64,000 nt of DNA from JAIVGV01 sp031425275 (GCA_031425275.1 JANPJA010000166.1:1-64000); one strand, 5' to 3'. Positions 26,221 to 35,144 are shown, counted from the first letter of the stretch. Program-made: numbers and translations. Notes: generated by a model not told the origin, from the letters alone.

Positions 26221-26502
26221 ATGCCCCGCTTCGCCAAACAACCGAACTGCCTCTCGTCCGACGCCCTCGCCTCGTTCGCCGCGGGCCTGCTCTCCCCGCT
26301 CGCGCGTCAGGGCGTCGGACTTCACCTGCGCGCGTGCGACTTCTGCGCCGCCGAACTCAGTCTGCACGAGCGCGCGTCACGCGCCGAAGGGACGGATGCG
26401 TCGGTCGAAGAGTCGGCCGCGCCGCCCATGCCGCTCGCGTTCCGCCTCCTGGCAGAGTCGCATCTGGCCCACATCGCGGCCCCGCGCCTGCGCGCCGCCT
26501 GA
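26221..26502 (+). CDS. Small zf-HC2-like protein between two PEP-CTERM genes
   Basis: 93 aa from ATG 26221, with AAAGGAG 9-10 nt upstream; the longer frame from 26089 lacks such a site. CLSSDALASFAAGLLSP is followed by HLRACDFCAAEL, an HxxxCxxC pattern as in the zinc-binding anti-sigma (zf-HC2) fold. There is no transmembrane helix, so if it is an anti-sigma-like protein it would be soluble. It sits 128 nt after one PEP-CTERM gene and 24 nt before the next, probably in one operon. A regulatory role for exported PEP-CTERM proteins is inference. Confidence 0.6.
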   Translation: MPRFAKQPNCLSSDALASFAAGLLSPLARQGVGLHLRACDFCAAELSLHERASRAEGTDASVEESAAPPMPLAFRLLAESHLAHIAAPRLRAA

Positions 26503-26526
26503 AAGAACATAGGGAGCATCCGAGCC

Positions 26527-27273
26527 ATGAGATCAACGACCCCAACCACGATCCGCCGCGCGTCCGCGAAGGCTCTGACCGTCGCGCTCGGCCTCTGCGG
26601 ACTGCTGCTCGCCTCCGCCCAGGAGACGCGGGCCGACGCCGTGCAGCTTTTCACGCGCGCCCAGCTCAGCCCGACGGCCGCGACGACCCAGTACCCCGAG
26701 CCGGCCTTTAGCATCCTCGCATCGCCCTACGTCCTCGGCGCGATGGGGAACACACTCACCTTCAGCAACAACGGGCAGTTCGAGCGCCGCGACGACGGCC
26801 CCGACTTCCAGACCGACTTCGCCACGGGCACGCGCCTGCTGCTCTCGCAGGCCACGGGCGTGAACAACGTGACGACCATCAGTTTCGCCACCGGCGTCAC
26901 CCAACTGGGCCTCGATCTACAGTCGTTCCCGCTGGTCGGCGATTTCACCGTCGAAGTTTTCAACGGCGCGACCTCGCTCGGCACTTTCAACCTTACCGAC
27001 GTGTCGGGCGACGGCCTGCCGGCCTTCTTCGGCGTCAGCGCCACCGACGGCGACGTGATCACGAGCCTCCGCATCACCGGGTTGACGAGCGGTACAGGCT
27101 TTACGACCGCCTTCGCCCTCGGCCCCGTCTCCTACGTCAACGGGCCGGCCGCGCCCGCGGAAGTGCCTGAGCCGGCGACACTTTTGCTTCTCAGCACAGG
27201 ATTGGCGGGCGCAACGGCGGCGGCGCGTCGGCGCAGACCGAGAGGCGGAAACGCGAACGAATCAGGCAGTTAA
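26527..27273 (+). CDS. PEP-CTERM sorting-domain protein
   Basis: 248 aa. A signal peptide (~1-37, ending TRADA) is followed by a beta-rich body including FSNNGQFERRDDGPDFQTDF and GVTQLGLDLQSFPLVGDFTVEVF, and by the sorting signal VPEPATLLLLSTGLAGATAA with the basic tail RRRRPRG. It follows the small zinc-finger gene by 24 nt and ends at a strong terminator (27303-27340). It shares architecture, but little sequence outside the tail, with the PEP-CTERM protein at 25352. Confidence 0.88.
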   Translation: MRSTTPTTIRRASAKALTVALGLCGLLLASAQETRADAVQLFTRAQLSPTAATTQYPEPAFSILASPYVLGAMGNTLTFSNNGQFERRDDGPDFQTDFATGTRLLLSQATGVNNVTTISFATGVTQLGLDLQSFPLVGDFTVEVFNGATSLGTFNLTDVSGDGLPAFFGVSATDGDVITSLRITGLTSGTGFTTAFALGPVSYVNGPAAPAEVPEPATLLLLSTGLAGATAAARRRRPRGGNANESGS

Positions 27274-27302
27274 GGCCCCTGCCTCCGAAGTTAGGGCTTG
27301 CA

Positions 27303-27340
27303 AGGGCCGGCGCGTAGAGTCTCGCGCCGGCCCTGTTTTT
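27303..27340 (+). terminator. Rho-independent terminator after the PEP-CTERM operon
   Basis: AGGGCCGGCGCG (27303-27314) pairs with CGCGCCGGCCCT (27323-27334) across an 8-nt loop, followed by GTTTTT. Confidence 0.88.
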
Positions 27341-27366
27341 CGTTTGAGCGGCACGCCGCGTTGATT

Positions 27367-27510
27367 TTAAGGTGCGTGTCCGGCGGCTCATTTCACCTCA
27401 CAGTCGCAGAGATCACGCGGGAGGGGCGCAGAGATTTGAATTCTTCCGCCAGTCTCCGCGTGATCTTTGCGACTCCGCGCCGAATCCTGCCCGCCCGACA
27501 CGCACCTTAA
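27367..27510. mobile_element. Possible 144-bp MITE-like repeat with 20-bp terminal inverted repeats
   Basis: The left end TTAAGGTGCGTGTCCGGCGG (27367-27386) and the right end (27491-27510) are complementary at 19 of 20 positions. An inner pair GTCGCAGAGATCACGCGG / CCGCGTGATCTTTGCGAC is also complementary at 17 of 18. The centre carries CGCAGAGA-type sequence as in the intergenic repeats elsewhere. It has no ORF. No clear target-site duplication is visible. Confidence 0.4.
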
Positions 27511-27573
27511 AACTTGGCCGAAACCCGCGCCCGTAAAAAAATTTTTCGTTTTTTTTTCGCCCCGCCCGCCCGA

Positions 27574-27616
27574 CTCAAGTGTGGCTCAAGTATTCCTCAA
27601 GCCACATTCATATCCT
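27574..27616 (+). promoter_or_regulatory. CTCAAG direct-repeat promoter (three repeats)
   Basis: CTCAAG at 27574, 27585 and 27596 (11-bp period), then 9 nt, then TATCCT (27611-27616). A/T-runs at 27531-27559 lie just upstream and could act as an UP element. The predicted start is near 27623, 56 nt before ATG 27679. Confidence 0.7.
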
Positions 27617-27678
27617 GTGCCTGTTAGAAATCCGTGATTGACCGACTCCGAACCGCCGTCTATAAGGAGACCTCAGAG

Positions 27679-30600
27679 ATGATTCGCCACCTGCCCCAGC
27701 GTTTCGCCTTCAGCGCCCGCCTTCGCTTCTCGGCCGCCGCCATCTTGGCCGTGTGCCTCATCGCCGCTTTCGTGGTTACCGGCGGCCGCGCCGCCAACCC
27801 GACCGCGGGGACGGTCACGACCGCCAACGTGCCCGGCAACCCGCTCGTCTTCACGGGCGGGCCTTACACCCAGCCGAACCCTTCGAACTTCGTCAATCTG
27901 GTCTGTCAGGCCCCGGCCCTGCCCTGCGACGACTTCGCGCTCAACGTGGACGTGCCCGCCGGGCTCATCGACTCGAAGCAGGTGCGCATCTCGGTGAGGT
28001 GGCCCGACCCGACCGCCGACTTCGACTTCCGCGTCTATCGCCGCAACGCCAACGGCACGGCGGGCGAGGAAGTGGCCTCGGTCGGCTCTTCGTCCACGCC
28101 CGAAATCGGGCTGCTGCCGGCGGTGGCGGGCAGCTACATCGTGCGCGTCATCCCGTTCAACCCGCTGGGGCAGAGCGTGCGGGGCGAGATCACCATCGAG
28201 CCGAAGGCGGGCCGCTTCAACCAGTCGGCCAGCGCGGCCCCGCGCTACAAGAACTACGCGGCGACCGGGGGGATGGGCACCGACTCCGGCGAGCCGACGC
28301 TCGGCGTCAACTGGAACACGGGGAAGGTCATGTTCATCGCGGGCCTCGAAACCTTGCGCGTCACCTTTAACGACTCGACCTCGCCCGCCACGGCGACGTG
28401 GGAAGACAAGAGCTTCCTGCTCACTTCGCTCACGACGCTCGACCCCATTCTCTACACCGACAACCGGACGGGCCGCACCATCATCTCGCAGCTCGCCGGC
28501 ACCAACAGCCTCTCGGCCCTCACCGACGACGACGGCGAGACGTGGACGCCCAACGAGGGCGGCCCGCTCACCTCCGGCGTCGATCACCAGACCATCGGCG
28601 GCGGCCCCTTCGCCCCGCCTTTGACCGGCGGCACGGCCGCCTACCCGAACGCGGTTTACTACTGCTCGCAGGATTTGGTCACGGCCTTCTGCGCCCGCAG
28701 TGACGACGGCGGCCTGACCTACGGCCCCGCCATCCCGATGTACGCGCTCACCTGCGGCGGCATCCACGGCCACGTGCAGGTCGGCCCCGACGGCACGGTG
28801 TACATGCCCAACCGCTCGTGCAACTCCAGCCAGGGTTTGATCGTCTCCGAGGACAACGGCATCACGTGGCAGGTGCGCGCCGTGGCCGACACGGACGACA
28901 CCACCTCGACCTTCGACAGCGTGTCGGGCAACTGGGACCCGGCCACCGGCGTCGGCGCCAACGGCACGGTTTACTTCGGCTACGACCACGGCGACGGCAC
29001 GCCGCACGTCGCCGTCTCGCGCGACAAGGGCCGCTCGTGGGTGGACGACCAGAACGTCGGGCTGCCTTTCAACATCCGCAACACGGCCTTCCCGACGGTG
29101 GTCGCGGGCGACGACGACCGCGCGGCCTTCGCCTTCCTCGGCAGCACGGAAGCCGGCCCGAGTCAGGCGGCCGTCTGGCACCTCTACGTCTCGACCACCT
29201 ACGACGGCGGCAAGTCATGGCACACCGTCAAGGCGACGGATGACCCCGTCCAGCTCGGCACCATCTGCTCCGACGGCATCAACTGCGGCGCGGATCGCAA
29301 CCTCCTCGACTTCATGGACATTCAGGCCGACAAGCAGGGCCGCGTCCTCGTCGGTTACGCCGACGGCTGCATCGGCTGCTCCAGCCCCGCCGGCTCGCGC
29401 AGCCAGCACGCGACCATCGCGCGCCAGACCTGCGGCCGCCGCCTCTTCAAACAATTCGACCCGGCGACCGACGACTGCGGCGGCGCGACGGGCACGCCCA
29501 CCCCGACCCCTAGTCCTACGCCCCTCGACGGCAACGGCTGCGTCTCCCCCGGCGTGCGGGTCATCACCGACGGCACGGGCGACCAGACCGGCGCGCCCAA
29601 CGCCAACCAGCAGCAGGACATCGAATCCATCTCCGTCGCCGAAGACTACTCCGGCGCGACGCCGATGCTCGCCTTCACGATGAAGGTCAACGCGCTCGAC
29701 CCGGCGCTGCTGACGCCCAACGCCTCGTGGGCGACGCTCTTTAACGCCACCCACGCCGACGGCACCTCGACCACCTACTTCGTCAGCGCGGACAACAACT
29801 CGTTCGACAATCCGGCCGGCATCGCCTACGGCTACGGCTTCGTCGATGTGTCGAACCAGAACCTCAACACCTCGGTCGGCGCGGCCGACTTCGGCGCGAT
29901 GGACGCCGCGAAGAAGACCATCACGATCAAAGTCGCGATGAACAAGATCAAGAAGCCGGTGGCGGGCACGGCCGGCGCGACGCTCACCGGCGCGCAGGTC
30001 GATCTCTCGGCCGGCAAGCGCATCGTCGCCATCAACGCGCGCACCTCGCTGCTCGTCGGCGCGCTCGGCACGGGCCTGATCCAGACCGTCGATTCGACGG
30101 CCTCGGCCGAGTATGCCATCAACGGCCAGTCGGTCTGCACGGGCGGCACGGGCACGCCGACGCCGACGCCGACCGCGACGGCCACCCCGACGCCGACGGC
30201 CACGCCGACCCCGACGCCCACGCCCTCGAACGACGCGCGCTGCAAAGTTCCGGGCCTCGAAGTCACGACCGACCCGGCCAACGATCAGACCGGCGCGCCG
30301 AACGCGAATCAGTCGCAGGACATCCGCTCGGTCTCGATCTCGGAGAGCTACCCGGCCTCCGGCGGCCAGCTCGTCTTCACGATGAAGGTCGGCGACCTGA
30401 CCACGACCCTGCCGCCGAACGCCTCGTGGCGCGTCGGCTTCAACGCCACGCACGCCGACAACACCGTCACGACTTACTTCGTCACGGTCGCCAACAACTC
30501 GACGGCCAACCCGACCGGCGTTTCCTACAACTACGGCTTCGTCGACACGACGCGCAACAACCTCAACTCCACGGTCGGCACGGCCGACGGCGGCTCGATG

Positions 30601-33195
30601 GACGCCGCGGGCGACACGCTGACCGTCGTGCTCAACCTGAACAAGCTGAAGAAGCCCGTCGTCGCCCCCACGGGCGCGACGCTCACGGGCGCGCAGGTCG
30701 ATCTCTCGGCCGGCAAGTCGCTCGGCGCGGTCGCGGGCGGCACCAGCATCCTCGTCGGAGTCGTCGGCAACGGCCTCAACGTCAACGTCGATTCGACCGG
30801 CAACGGCACCTACACGATGGCCGGCGCGGCCGTCTGCCCGTTCGCCTCGGGCACGCCGACGCCCACGCCGACGCCCGGCGGAGGCGGCCCCGTCGTCAAC
30901 GCCGCCCGCTTCCACGCCTTCGCCGCGCCCGCGGGCGTCGCCGAGAGCGCGGGCGAGCCGACCATCGGCGTCAACTGGCGCAGCGAGCGGTTCTTCTCCA
31001 ACTCGGCGGGCGCCGTCGCGAACGGCGGCACGGTCAACATGTTCGGCGGCTTCCTGCCCTACATGCTGAGAGTCACCTTCGACGACTCGGTCAGCCCCGC
31101 GCGCGTCACTTGGGATCAGCCCAACCTCGTCATCGCCAACGCCCCGCGCGTCTTCGGCGACCCGCTCCTCTTCACCGACTCGGTCACGGGGCGCACCTTC
31201 GTCTCGCAGGAACTCGGCCTGACGCCGCTCGGCTCGACGATGGAGTTCACCGACGACGACGGCCGCTCCTTCACGCCGAGCATGGGATCGGGCGCGCCCT
31301 CCGGCATCGATCACCAGACGGTCGGCGGCGGCCCGTTCCGCGCGCCCATCCCGGCCGGCGCCCTCTACCCGAACGGCGTCTGGTACTGCTCGCAGTCCGT
31401 CGCCGACGCGGTCTGCGCCATCTCGCTCGACGGCGGCATCACCTTCGGCCCCTCGGTGCCGATGTACACGGTGGCCGACTGCGTCGGCCTCCACGGCCAC
31501 GTCAAGATCGCGCCGGACGGCACGGCCTACGTCCCGAACAAGGCTTGCGGCAGCCCGACCACGCTGCACGTGGGCGGCAAGCAGTCGCTCATCGTCTCCG
31601 AGGACAACGGCCTGTCGTGGAAGATTCGCCCGATCCCGACCTCGACGACGCGCGCCAACTCCGGCACGCGCGACCCGTCCGTCGCCGTCGCCAAGGACGG
31701 CACCATCTACTTCGCCTATCAGGCGGCCGACGGCCGCTCGCGCGTCGCCGTCTCGCGCAATAAGGGCGTCACGTGGGAGAGCGACACGGACGTGGGCGCG
31801 CTCGCCAACGTCAAGAACAGCGCCTTCCACACGGCCGTCGCCGGCGACGGCGACCGCGCTGCCGTCTCCTACTTCGGCACCGAGCGCGACGGCACCGACT
31901 GGGCCACGCCCGGCTTCGAGGGAGTCTGGTACCTCTACGTCTCGACCACCTACGACGGCGGCCGGACGTGGACGACCACGAACGCCACGCCGGGCGACCC
32001 CGTCCAGCGCGGCGGCATCTGCGGCGACGGCCTGTGCCGCAACCTGCTCGACTTCATCGGCTCGACCATCGACAAGCAGGGCCGCGTCGTCGTCGGCTAC
32101 GACGACGGCTGCGTCGGCGCCTGCGTCGCGGGCGGCGCGAACTCGTTCACCGCGAAGGCTTCGATCGCGCGCCAGTCCGGCGGCAAGCGGATGTTCGCCG
32201 CCTTCGATCCGCCGGCGGCCACGGTCGCGGGCGCTCCCGCCGTCGCGGGCGGCCGGAGCGGCTCGACCGTCAATCTCTCGTGGGCCGCCCCCGACAACGG
32301 CGGCTCCGCGATCACCGGCTACAAGGTCTACCGCCGCGACGCGGGCGGCGTCACGCTGCTCGCCGCCGCGGCGGGCACGGGCTACAGCGACTCGGGCTAC
32401 GCCGACGGCGCGGCCTACCGCGTGACGGCCGTGAACGCGGCGGGCGAAGGCCCGTACAAGGAGTTCAGCCCCGCGGCCGGCCCGGTCGCCAGCGCTTGCG
32501 ACGGCGAAGGGCTGCTCGTGACGAGCGACGTGTCGGCCGACGGCGCAGACATCGACTCGGGCCAGAACACGCCGCCCGATCCGCGCGTCAACATCAAGTC
32601 GCTCCACGTCGGCGAGCCGTTCATGGGCGCGGGCACGAACAAGCTGGTCTTCACGCTGAAGACCGCGCCCTCGACCGCGGGCGCCGCCGCGCCGCCTTCG
32701 AGCCAGTGGTACATCGTCTGGGACTCGCGCCAGCCCAACGCCGACTTCGACCGCCGCTACGTCGCGATGCTCTCCGACGCGCTCGGCAACGTCAGGTTCG
32801 AGTACGGCAAGTTCGGCGCGGCGACCAACACGTCCACCACGACGCTGCCGCCGCCCAACAGCACGTTCACCAACCAGCCCGTCAAGGTCGGCGACGCGCA
32901 GGGCAACTACGACGCCGCCAACGGCACGATCACCATCACGCTCCCGACGGGCAACGCCGAGAACGTCGCGGCCGGGCAGACGATGACCGGCATCAACGTC
33001 CGCACGTTCCTCGCGCGGCCCGAGGCCGGCGTCCGCAATCAGGCGGTCGCCAACGACATCACCGGCAACGGCTCCTACACGCTCGTCGGCAACGACTCGT
33101 GCTCGGGCGCGCCGGCGCAGTCGGCCTCGGCGTCTCAGCCGATGTCGCGCACGGGGTTGGCGTTGGCCGTCGTGCGCCGCGTGTTCGGCGTCTGA
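27679..33195 (+). CDS. Giant exported sialidase/BNR-like repeat protein with duplicated modules
   Basis: 1838 aa from ATG 27679, with AAGGAG nine bases upstream. A signal peptide (~1-40) precedes a PPC-like region (~60-175) and a first BNR/sialidase-like propeller (~190-600) with VSEDNGITWQ, VSRDKGRSW and TTYDGGKSW motifs. TP-rich linkers (PTPTPTATATPTP) separate two copies of a ~190-aa module (opening VxTDxxxDQTGAPNANQ). A second propeller (~1080-1510), an Fn3 domain and a third, diverged copy of the module follow. The catalytic residues of true sialidases are not obvious, so I do not call an enzyme. It is likely a secreted or surface protein, controlled by the CTCAAG promoter. Confidence 0.75.
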   Translation: MIRHLPQRFAFSARLRFSAAAILAVCLIAAFVVTGGRAANPTAGTVTTANVPGNPLVFTGGPYTQPNPSNFVNLVCQAPALPCDDFALNVDVPAGLIDSKQVRISVRWPDPTADFDFRVYRRNANGTAGEEVASVGSSSTPEIGLLPAVAGSYIVRVIPFNPLGQSVRGEITIEPKAGRFNQSASAAPRYKNYAATGGMGTDSGEPTLGVNWNTGKVMFIAGLETLRVTFNDSTSPATATWEDKSFLLTSLTTLDPILYTDNRTGRTIISQLAGTNSLSALTDDDGETWTPNEGGPLTSGVDHQTIGGGPFAPPLTGGTAAYPNAVYYCSQDLVTAFCARSDDGGLTYGPAIPMYALTCGGIHGHVQVGPDGTVYMPNRSCNSSQGLIVSEDNGITWQVRAVADTDDTTSTFDSVSGNWDPATGVGANGTVYFGYDHGDGTPHVAVSRDKGRSWVDDQNVGLPFNIRNTAFPTVVAGDDDRAAFAFLGSTEAGPSQAAVWHLYVSTTYDGGKSWHTVKATDDPVQLGTICSDGINCGADRNLLDFMDIQADKQGRVLVGYADGCIGCSSPAGSRSQHATIARQTCGRRLFKQFDPATDDCGGATGTPTPTPSPTPLDGNGCVSPGVRVITDGTGDQTGAPNANQQQDIESISVAEDYSGATPMLAFTMKVNALDPALLTPNASWATLFNATHADGTSTTYFVSADNNSFDNPAGIAYGYGFVDVSNQNLNTSVGAADFGAMDAAKKTITIKVAMNKIKKPVAGTAGATLTGAQVDLSAGKRIVAINARTSLLVGALGTGLIQTVDSTASAEYAINGQSVCTGGTGTPTPTPTATATPTPTATPTPTPTPSNDARCKVPGLEVTTDPANDQTGAPNANQSQDIRSVSISESYPASGGQLVFTMKVGDLTTTLPPNASWRVGFNATHADNTVTTYFVTVANNSTANPTGVSYNYGFVDTTRNNLNSTVGTADGGSMDAAGDTLTVVLNLNKLKKPVVAPTGATLTGAQVDLSAGKSLGAVAGGTSILVGVVGNGLNVNVDSTGNGTYTMAGAAVCPFASGTPTPTPTPGGGGPVVNAARFHAFAAPAGVAESAGEPTIGVNWRSERFFSNSAGAVANGGTVNMFGGFLPYMLRVTFDDSVSPARVTWDQPNLVIANAPRVFGDPLLFTDSVTGRTFVSQELGLTPLGSTMEFTDDDGRSFTPSMGSGAPSGIDHQTVGGGPFRAPIPAGALYPNGVWYCSQSVADAVCAISLDGGITFGPSVPMYTVADCVGLHGHVKIAPDGTAYVPNKACGSPTTLHVGGKQSLIVSEDNGLSWKIRPIPTSTTRANSGTRDPSVAVAKDGTIYFAYQAADGRSRVAVSRNKGVTWESDTDVGALANVKNSAFHTAVAGDGDRAAVSYFGTERDGTDWATPGFEGVWYLYVSTTYDGGRTWTTTNATPGDPVQRGGICGDGLCRNLLDFIGSTIDKQGRVVVGYDDGCVGACVAGGANSFTAKASIARQSGGKRMFAAFDPPAATVAGAPAVAGGRSGSTVNLSWAAPDNGGSAITGYKVYRRDAGGVTLLAAAAGTGYSDSGYADGAAYRVTAVNAAGEGPYKEFSPAAGPVASACDGEGLLVTSDVSADGADIDSGQNTPPDPRVNIKSLHVGEPFMGAGTNKLVFTLKTAPSTAGAAAPPSSQWYIVWDSRQPNADFDRRYVAMLSDALGNVRFEYGKFGAATNTSTTTLPPPNSTFTNQPVKVGDAQGNYDAANGTITITLPTGNAENVAAGQTMTGINVRTFLARPEAGVRNQAVANDITGNGSYTLVGNDSCSGAPAQSASASQPMSRTGLALAVVRRVFGV

Positions 33196-33205
33196 GTTGA
33201 CAAAG

Positions 33206-33245
33206 GCCGGGCGGGGCGTCGCGCCGGCGCGTCGCCCCGCCCGGC
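33206..33245 (+). terminator. GC-rich hairpin after the giant exported gene
   Basis: GCCGGGCGGGGCG (33206-33218) pairs with 33233-33245, 11 nt past the stop codon. A GCGTTTTTTT tract follows at about 33263. A second inverted repeat (GGCCCGCGTTTTT / AAAAATCGCGGGCC) overlaps that tract. Confidence 0.6.
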
Positions 33246-33428
33246 GGGCAAGCGCGACGGCCCGCGTTTTTTTGGATTCGCCAACCGGACTCCGAAAAAT
33301 CGCGGGCCGTCTCACGTCATACCTCGCGCGAGCGCGCGGCTTGCATTTCGCCGGCGCGCGTTGCCAGAATGTGCGACGCCACGGCACAAGTTTTCAAACG
33401 ATCCGGCCACCGAAGGAACAACACAGCG

Positions 33429-34163
33429 ATGCGTCTGAACTTTTCATCCGCCCTGACCGCCGCACTCCTCTCGGCCTACTTACTCGCGGGCTGCCAGTCG
33501 TCGGCTTCGCGGGGAGTGAGCGCGAACGCGCCAAACTCCGCCGCCGCTTCACCCGCCTTGACGAACGAAGCGGCCGGGGCGTCGGCGTCGCACGCGGCAA
33601 CGACGCCCGGCGAGACGGCCCACGCCGCCGGGGCGGGCGGGGCGGCGGCGGCGACAGCAGCAGCGGCCGCCGCCGACAAGTCGGCCGACAAATCCGCCGA
33701 CCCCTGTGGGCTGCTCACCTCCGACGACATCAAAGGCGTGCAGGGCGAGGCCGTCAGGGAGATGAAGCCGAGCCGTCGCGACGATCCGAACTTCGTCGTC
33801 TCCCAGTGCTTCTACACGACGCCGACCTTCACCAAATCCGTCAGCCTCGAACTGACGCAGAAGGGCGCGAGCGCGAAGAGCGTGCGCGAGATGTGGAAGG
33901 AGAACTTCGCGCGCTACGAAGATAAGCGCGAGGCGAAGAACGAGCGGCGCAAGAAGTCGGGCAAGCCGCAGGCGGGGCCGGCGGCGCGCCCCGTCAAAGG
34001 ACTCGGCGACGAAGCCTACTGGGTCGGCACGAACGCCAACGGCACGCTCTACGCCTTCAAGAAAAACTCGCTCGTGCGCATCAGCATCGGCGGCGCGGAA
34101 GAAGACGCCGCGCGGCTGCGCAAAGCCACCACGCTCGCGCGCAAAGCCCTCTCGCGGCTGTGA
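33429..34163 (+). CDS. Lipoprotein with DUF3558-like domain
   Basis: 244 aa from ATG 33429. The lipobox LLAGC at about residues 17-21 marks a lipoprotein. A long Ala/Ser/Gly-rich spacer (~25-90) is followed by DPCGLLTSDDIKGVQGEAV and a second conserved Cys in SQCFYTTP, a pattern seen in DUF3558-like lipoproteins, then a conserved GLGDEAYWVG segment. The function of that family is unknown. It is a single gene with its own AAGGA site, ending at a heptamer/terminator composite. Confidence 0.7.
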   Translation: MRLNFSSALTAALLSAYLLAGCQSSASRGVSANAPNSAAASPALTNEAAGASASHAATTPGETAHAAGAGGAAAATAAAAAADKSADKSADPCGLLTSDDIKGVQGEAVREMKPSRRDDPNFVVSQCFYTTPTFTKSVSLELTQKGASAKSVREMWKENFARYEDKREAKNERRKKSGKPQAGPAARPVKGLGDEAYWVGTNANGTLYAFKKNSLVRISIGGAEEDAARLRKATTLARKALSRL

Positions 34164-34170
34164 AAAAGAA

Positions 34171-34331
34171 GCTGTTAGCTGTTAGCTGTTAGCTGTTAGC
34201 TGTTAGCTGTTAGCTGTTAGCTGTTAGCTGTTAGCCGTCAGCCACACATCAAGGCGGGAGGCGGCTTCAATCGAGTCGCCTCCCGCCTTCGCTTCCGGCT
34301 AACAGCTAACAGCTAATAGCTAACAGCTATT
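34171..34331. repeat. Long heptamer array, terminator hairpin and inverted heptamer array
   Basis: About ten tandem GTTAGCT units (34171-34243) are followed by a hairpin AAGGCGGGAGGCG with inner TTCAATCGAG and complement (34251-34289), then complementary TAACAGC units (34297-34331). The layout and the TTCAATCGAG core match 25043-25186. The array begins 8 nt after the lipoprotein stop. Confidence 0.85.
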
Positions 34332-34368
34332 TTGCGTCCGCCGCGCCCTCGTGTTTTACTAGGCCGCC

Positions 34369-35055
34369 ATGACGACCAAGCATAAGCCGCACAAGAAGGT
34401 CGCCGCCCCGCGCCGCCCCGTCCTGCCGCTCGCGTTGATCGGCGTCGTGTTGCTCGCGGCGGTCGGCACGCTCGCGTGGTACTTGCGCTCCGGGCGCGAG
34501 ACGCCCGGCACGGTCGCGACCGGCGAGCCGGGGGCGCAACCCGCGCGCGCGTCGGGGCCGGAGGCCGCGCCCGTCACGCTCGAAGAGTTCGGCGACTATC
34601 AGTGCCCGCCGTGCGCGCAAGTCTATCCAGAGGTCGAGAAAATTAAAGAGGAGTTCGGCGACCGCCTCCGCCTCGTCTTCCGCCACTACCCGCTCACGCG
34701 CATCCACCCGCACGCCCTGCTCGCCGCGCACGCCGCCGAATCGGCCGGCCTCCAGGGTAAGTTCTGGGAGATGCACCGGCTGCTCTACGAGGAGCAACGC
34801 GCGTGGTCGAACACGCCCGACCCGCGCCCCGCCTTCGACGCCTTCGCGCGCCGCGCGGGGTTGGACGTGGAACGCTTCCGCCGCGACCTCGGCGGGGCCG
34901 AGACGGACGCCCGCGTCGTCGCCGACCACGCCCGCGCCCGCTCCGTCGGCGTCGAAAGCACGCCCACCTTCTTCGTCAACGGCCGCAAGCTCGCCTTCGC
35001 CGACGCCACCCCCGCCGGCCTCCGCACCGCCATCCGCCGCGCCCTCGGCCAGTAG
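34369..35055 (+). CDS. DsbA-family membrane-anchored thiol-disulfide oxidoreductase
   Basis: 228 aa. One N-terminal membrane helix (~20-40) anchors a periplasmic DsbA/Thioredoxin_4 domain (~65-225) with the active site FGDYQCPPCAQVYP (CPPC) and the cis-Pro segment VESTPTFFVNGRKL. CPPC is common in DsbA-like proteins of the BdbD/ScoA type. It would introduce or isomerise disulfides in exported proteins. It is monocistronic, placed between the heptamer composite and a palindrome. The ATG is immediately preceded by AGGCCGCC, a weak site. Confidence 0.85.
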   Translation: MTTKHKPHKKVAAPRRPVLPLALIGVVLLAAVGTLAWYLRSGRETPGTVATGEPGAQPARASGPEAAPVTLEEFGDYQCPPCAQVYPEVEKIKEEFGDRLRLVFRHYPLTRIHPHALLAAHAAESAGLQGKFWEMHRLLYEEQRAWSNTPDPRPAFDAFARRAGLDVERFRRDLGGAETDARVVADHARARSVGVESTPTFFVNGRKLAFADATPAGLRTAIRRALGQ

Positions 35056-35069
35056 GGCCGCGACCCGCG

Positions 35070-35143
35070 AACGGAGGCCCGACCGTGAGGGAGGGCATTC
35101 CGCCATATGCGCCGACGCCCTCCCTCATGGTCGGGCCTCCGTT
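35070..35143. repeat. 27-bp inverted repeat
   Basis: AACGGAGGCCCGACCGTGAG and the following 7 nt (35070-35096) are complementary to 35117-35143 with one mismatch, with a 20-nt loop. It lies between the convergent DsbA-like gene and the small zinc-ribbon gene, next to the attC-like half site at 35168. Confidence 0.8.
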
Positions 35144-35144
35144 A

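Noticed and set aside
29215..33387. Very long open frame on the minus strand within the giant exported gene (and similar long antisense frames at 22799-24970, 14742-16685 and 17583-18965)
   Set aside because: Such frames arise in GC-rich coding DNA. They are Arg/Ala/Val-rich, have no signal peptide or motif, and lie fully antisense to genes with clear domains and ribosome binding sites.
34171..34331. Possible CRISPR array
   Set aside because: The repeats are only 7 nt, directly adjacent with no spacers, and their complement follows in inverted order. No cas genes are in the window.
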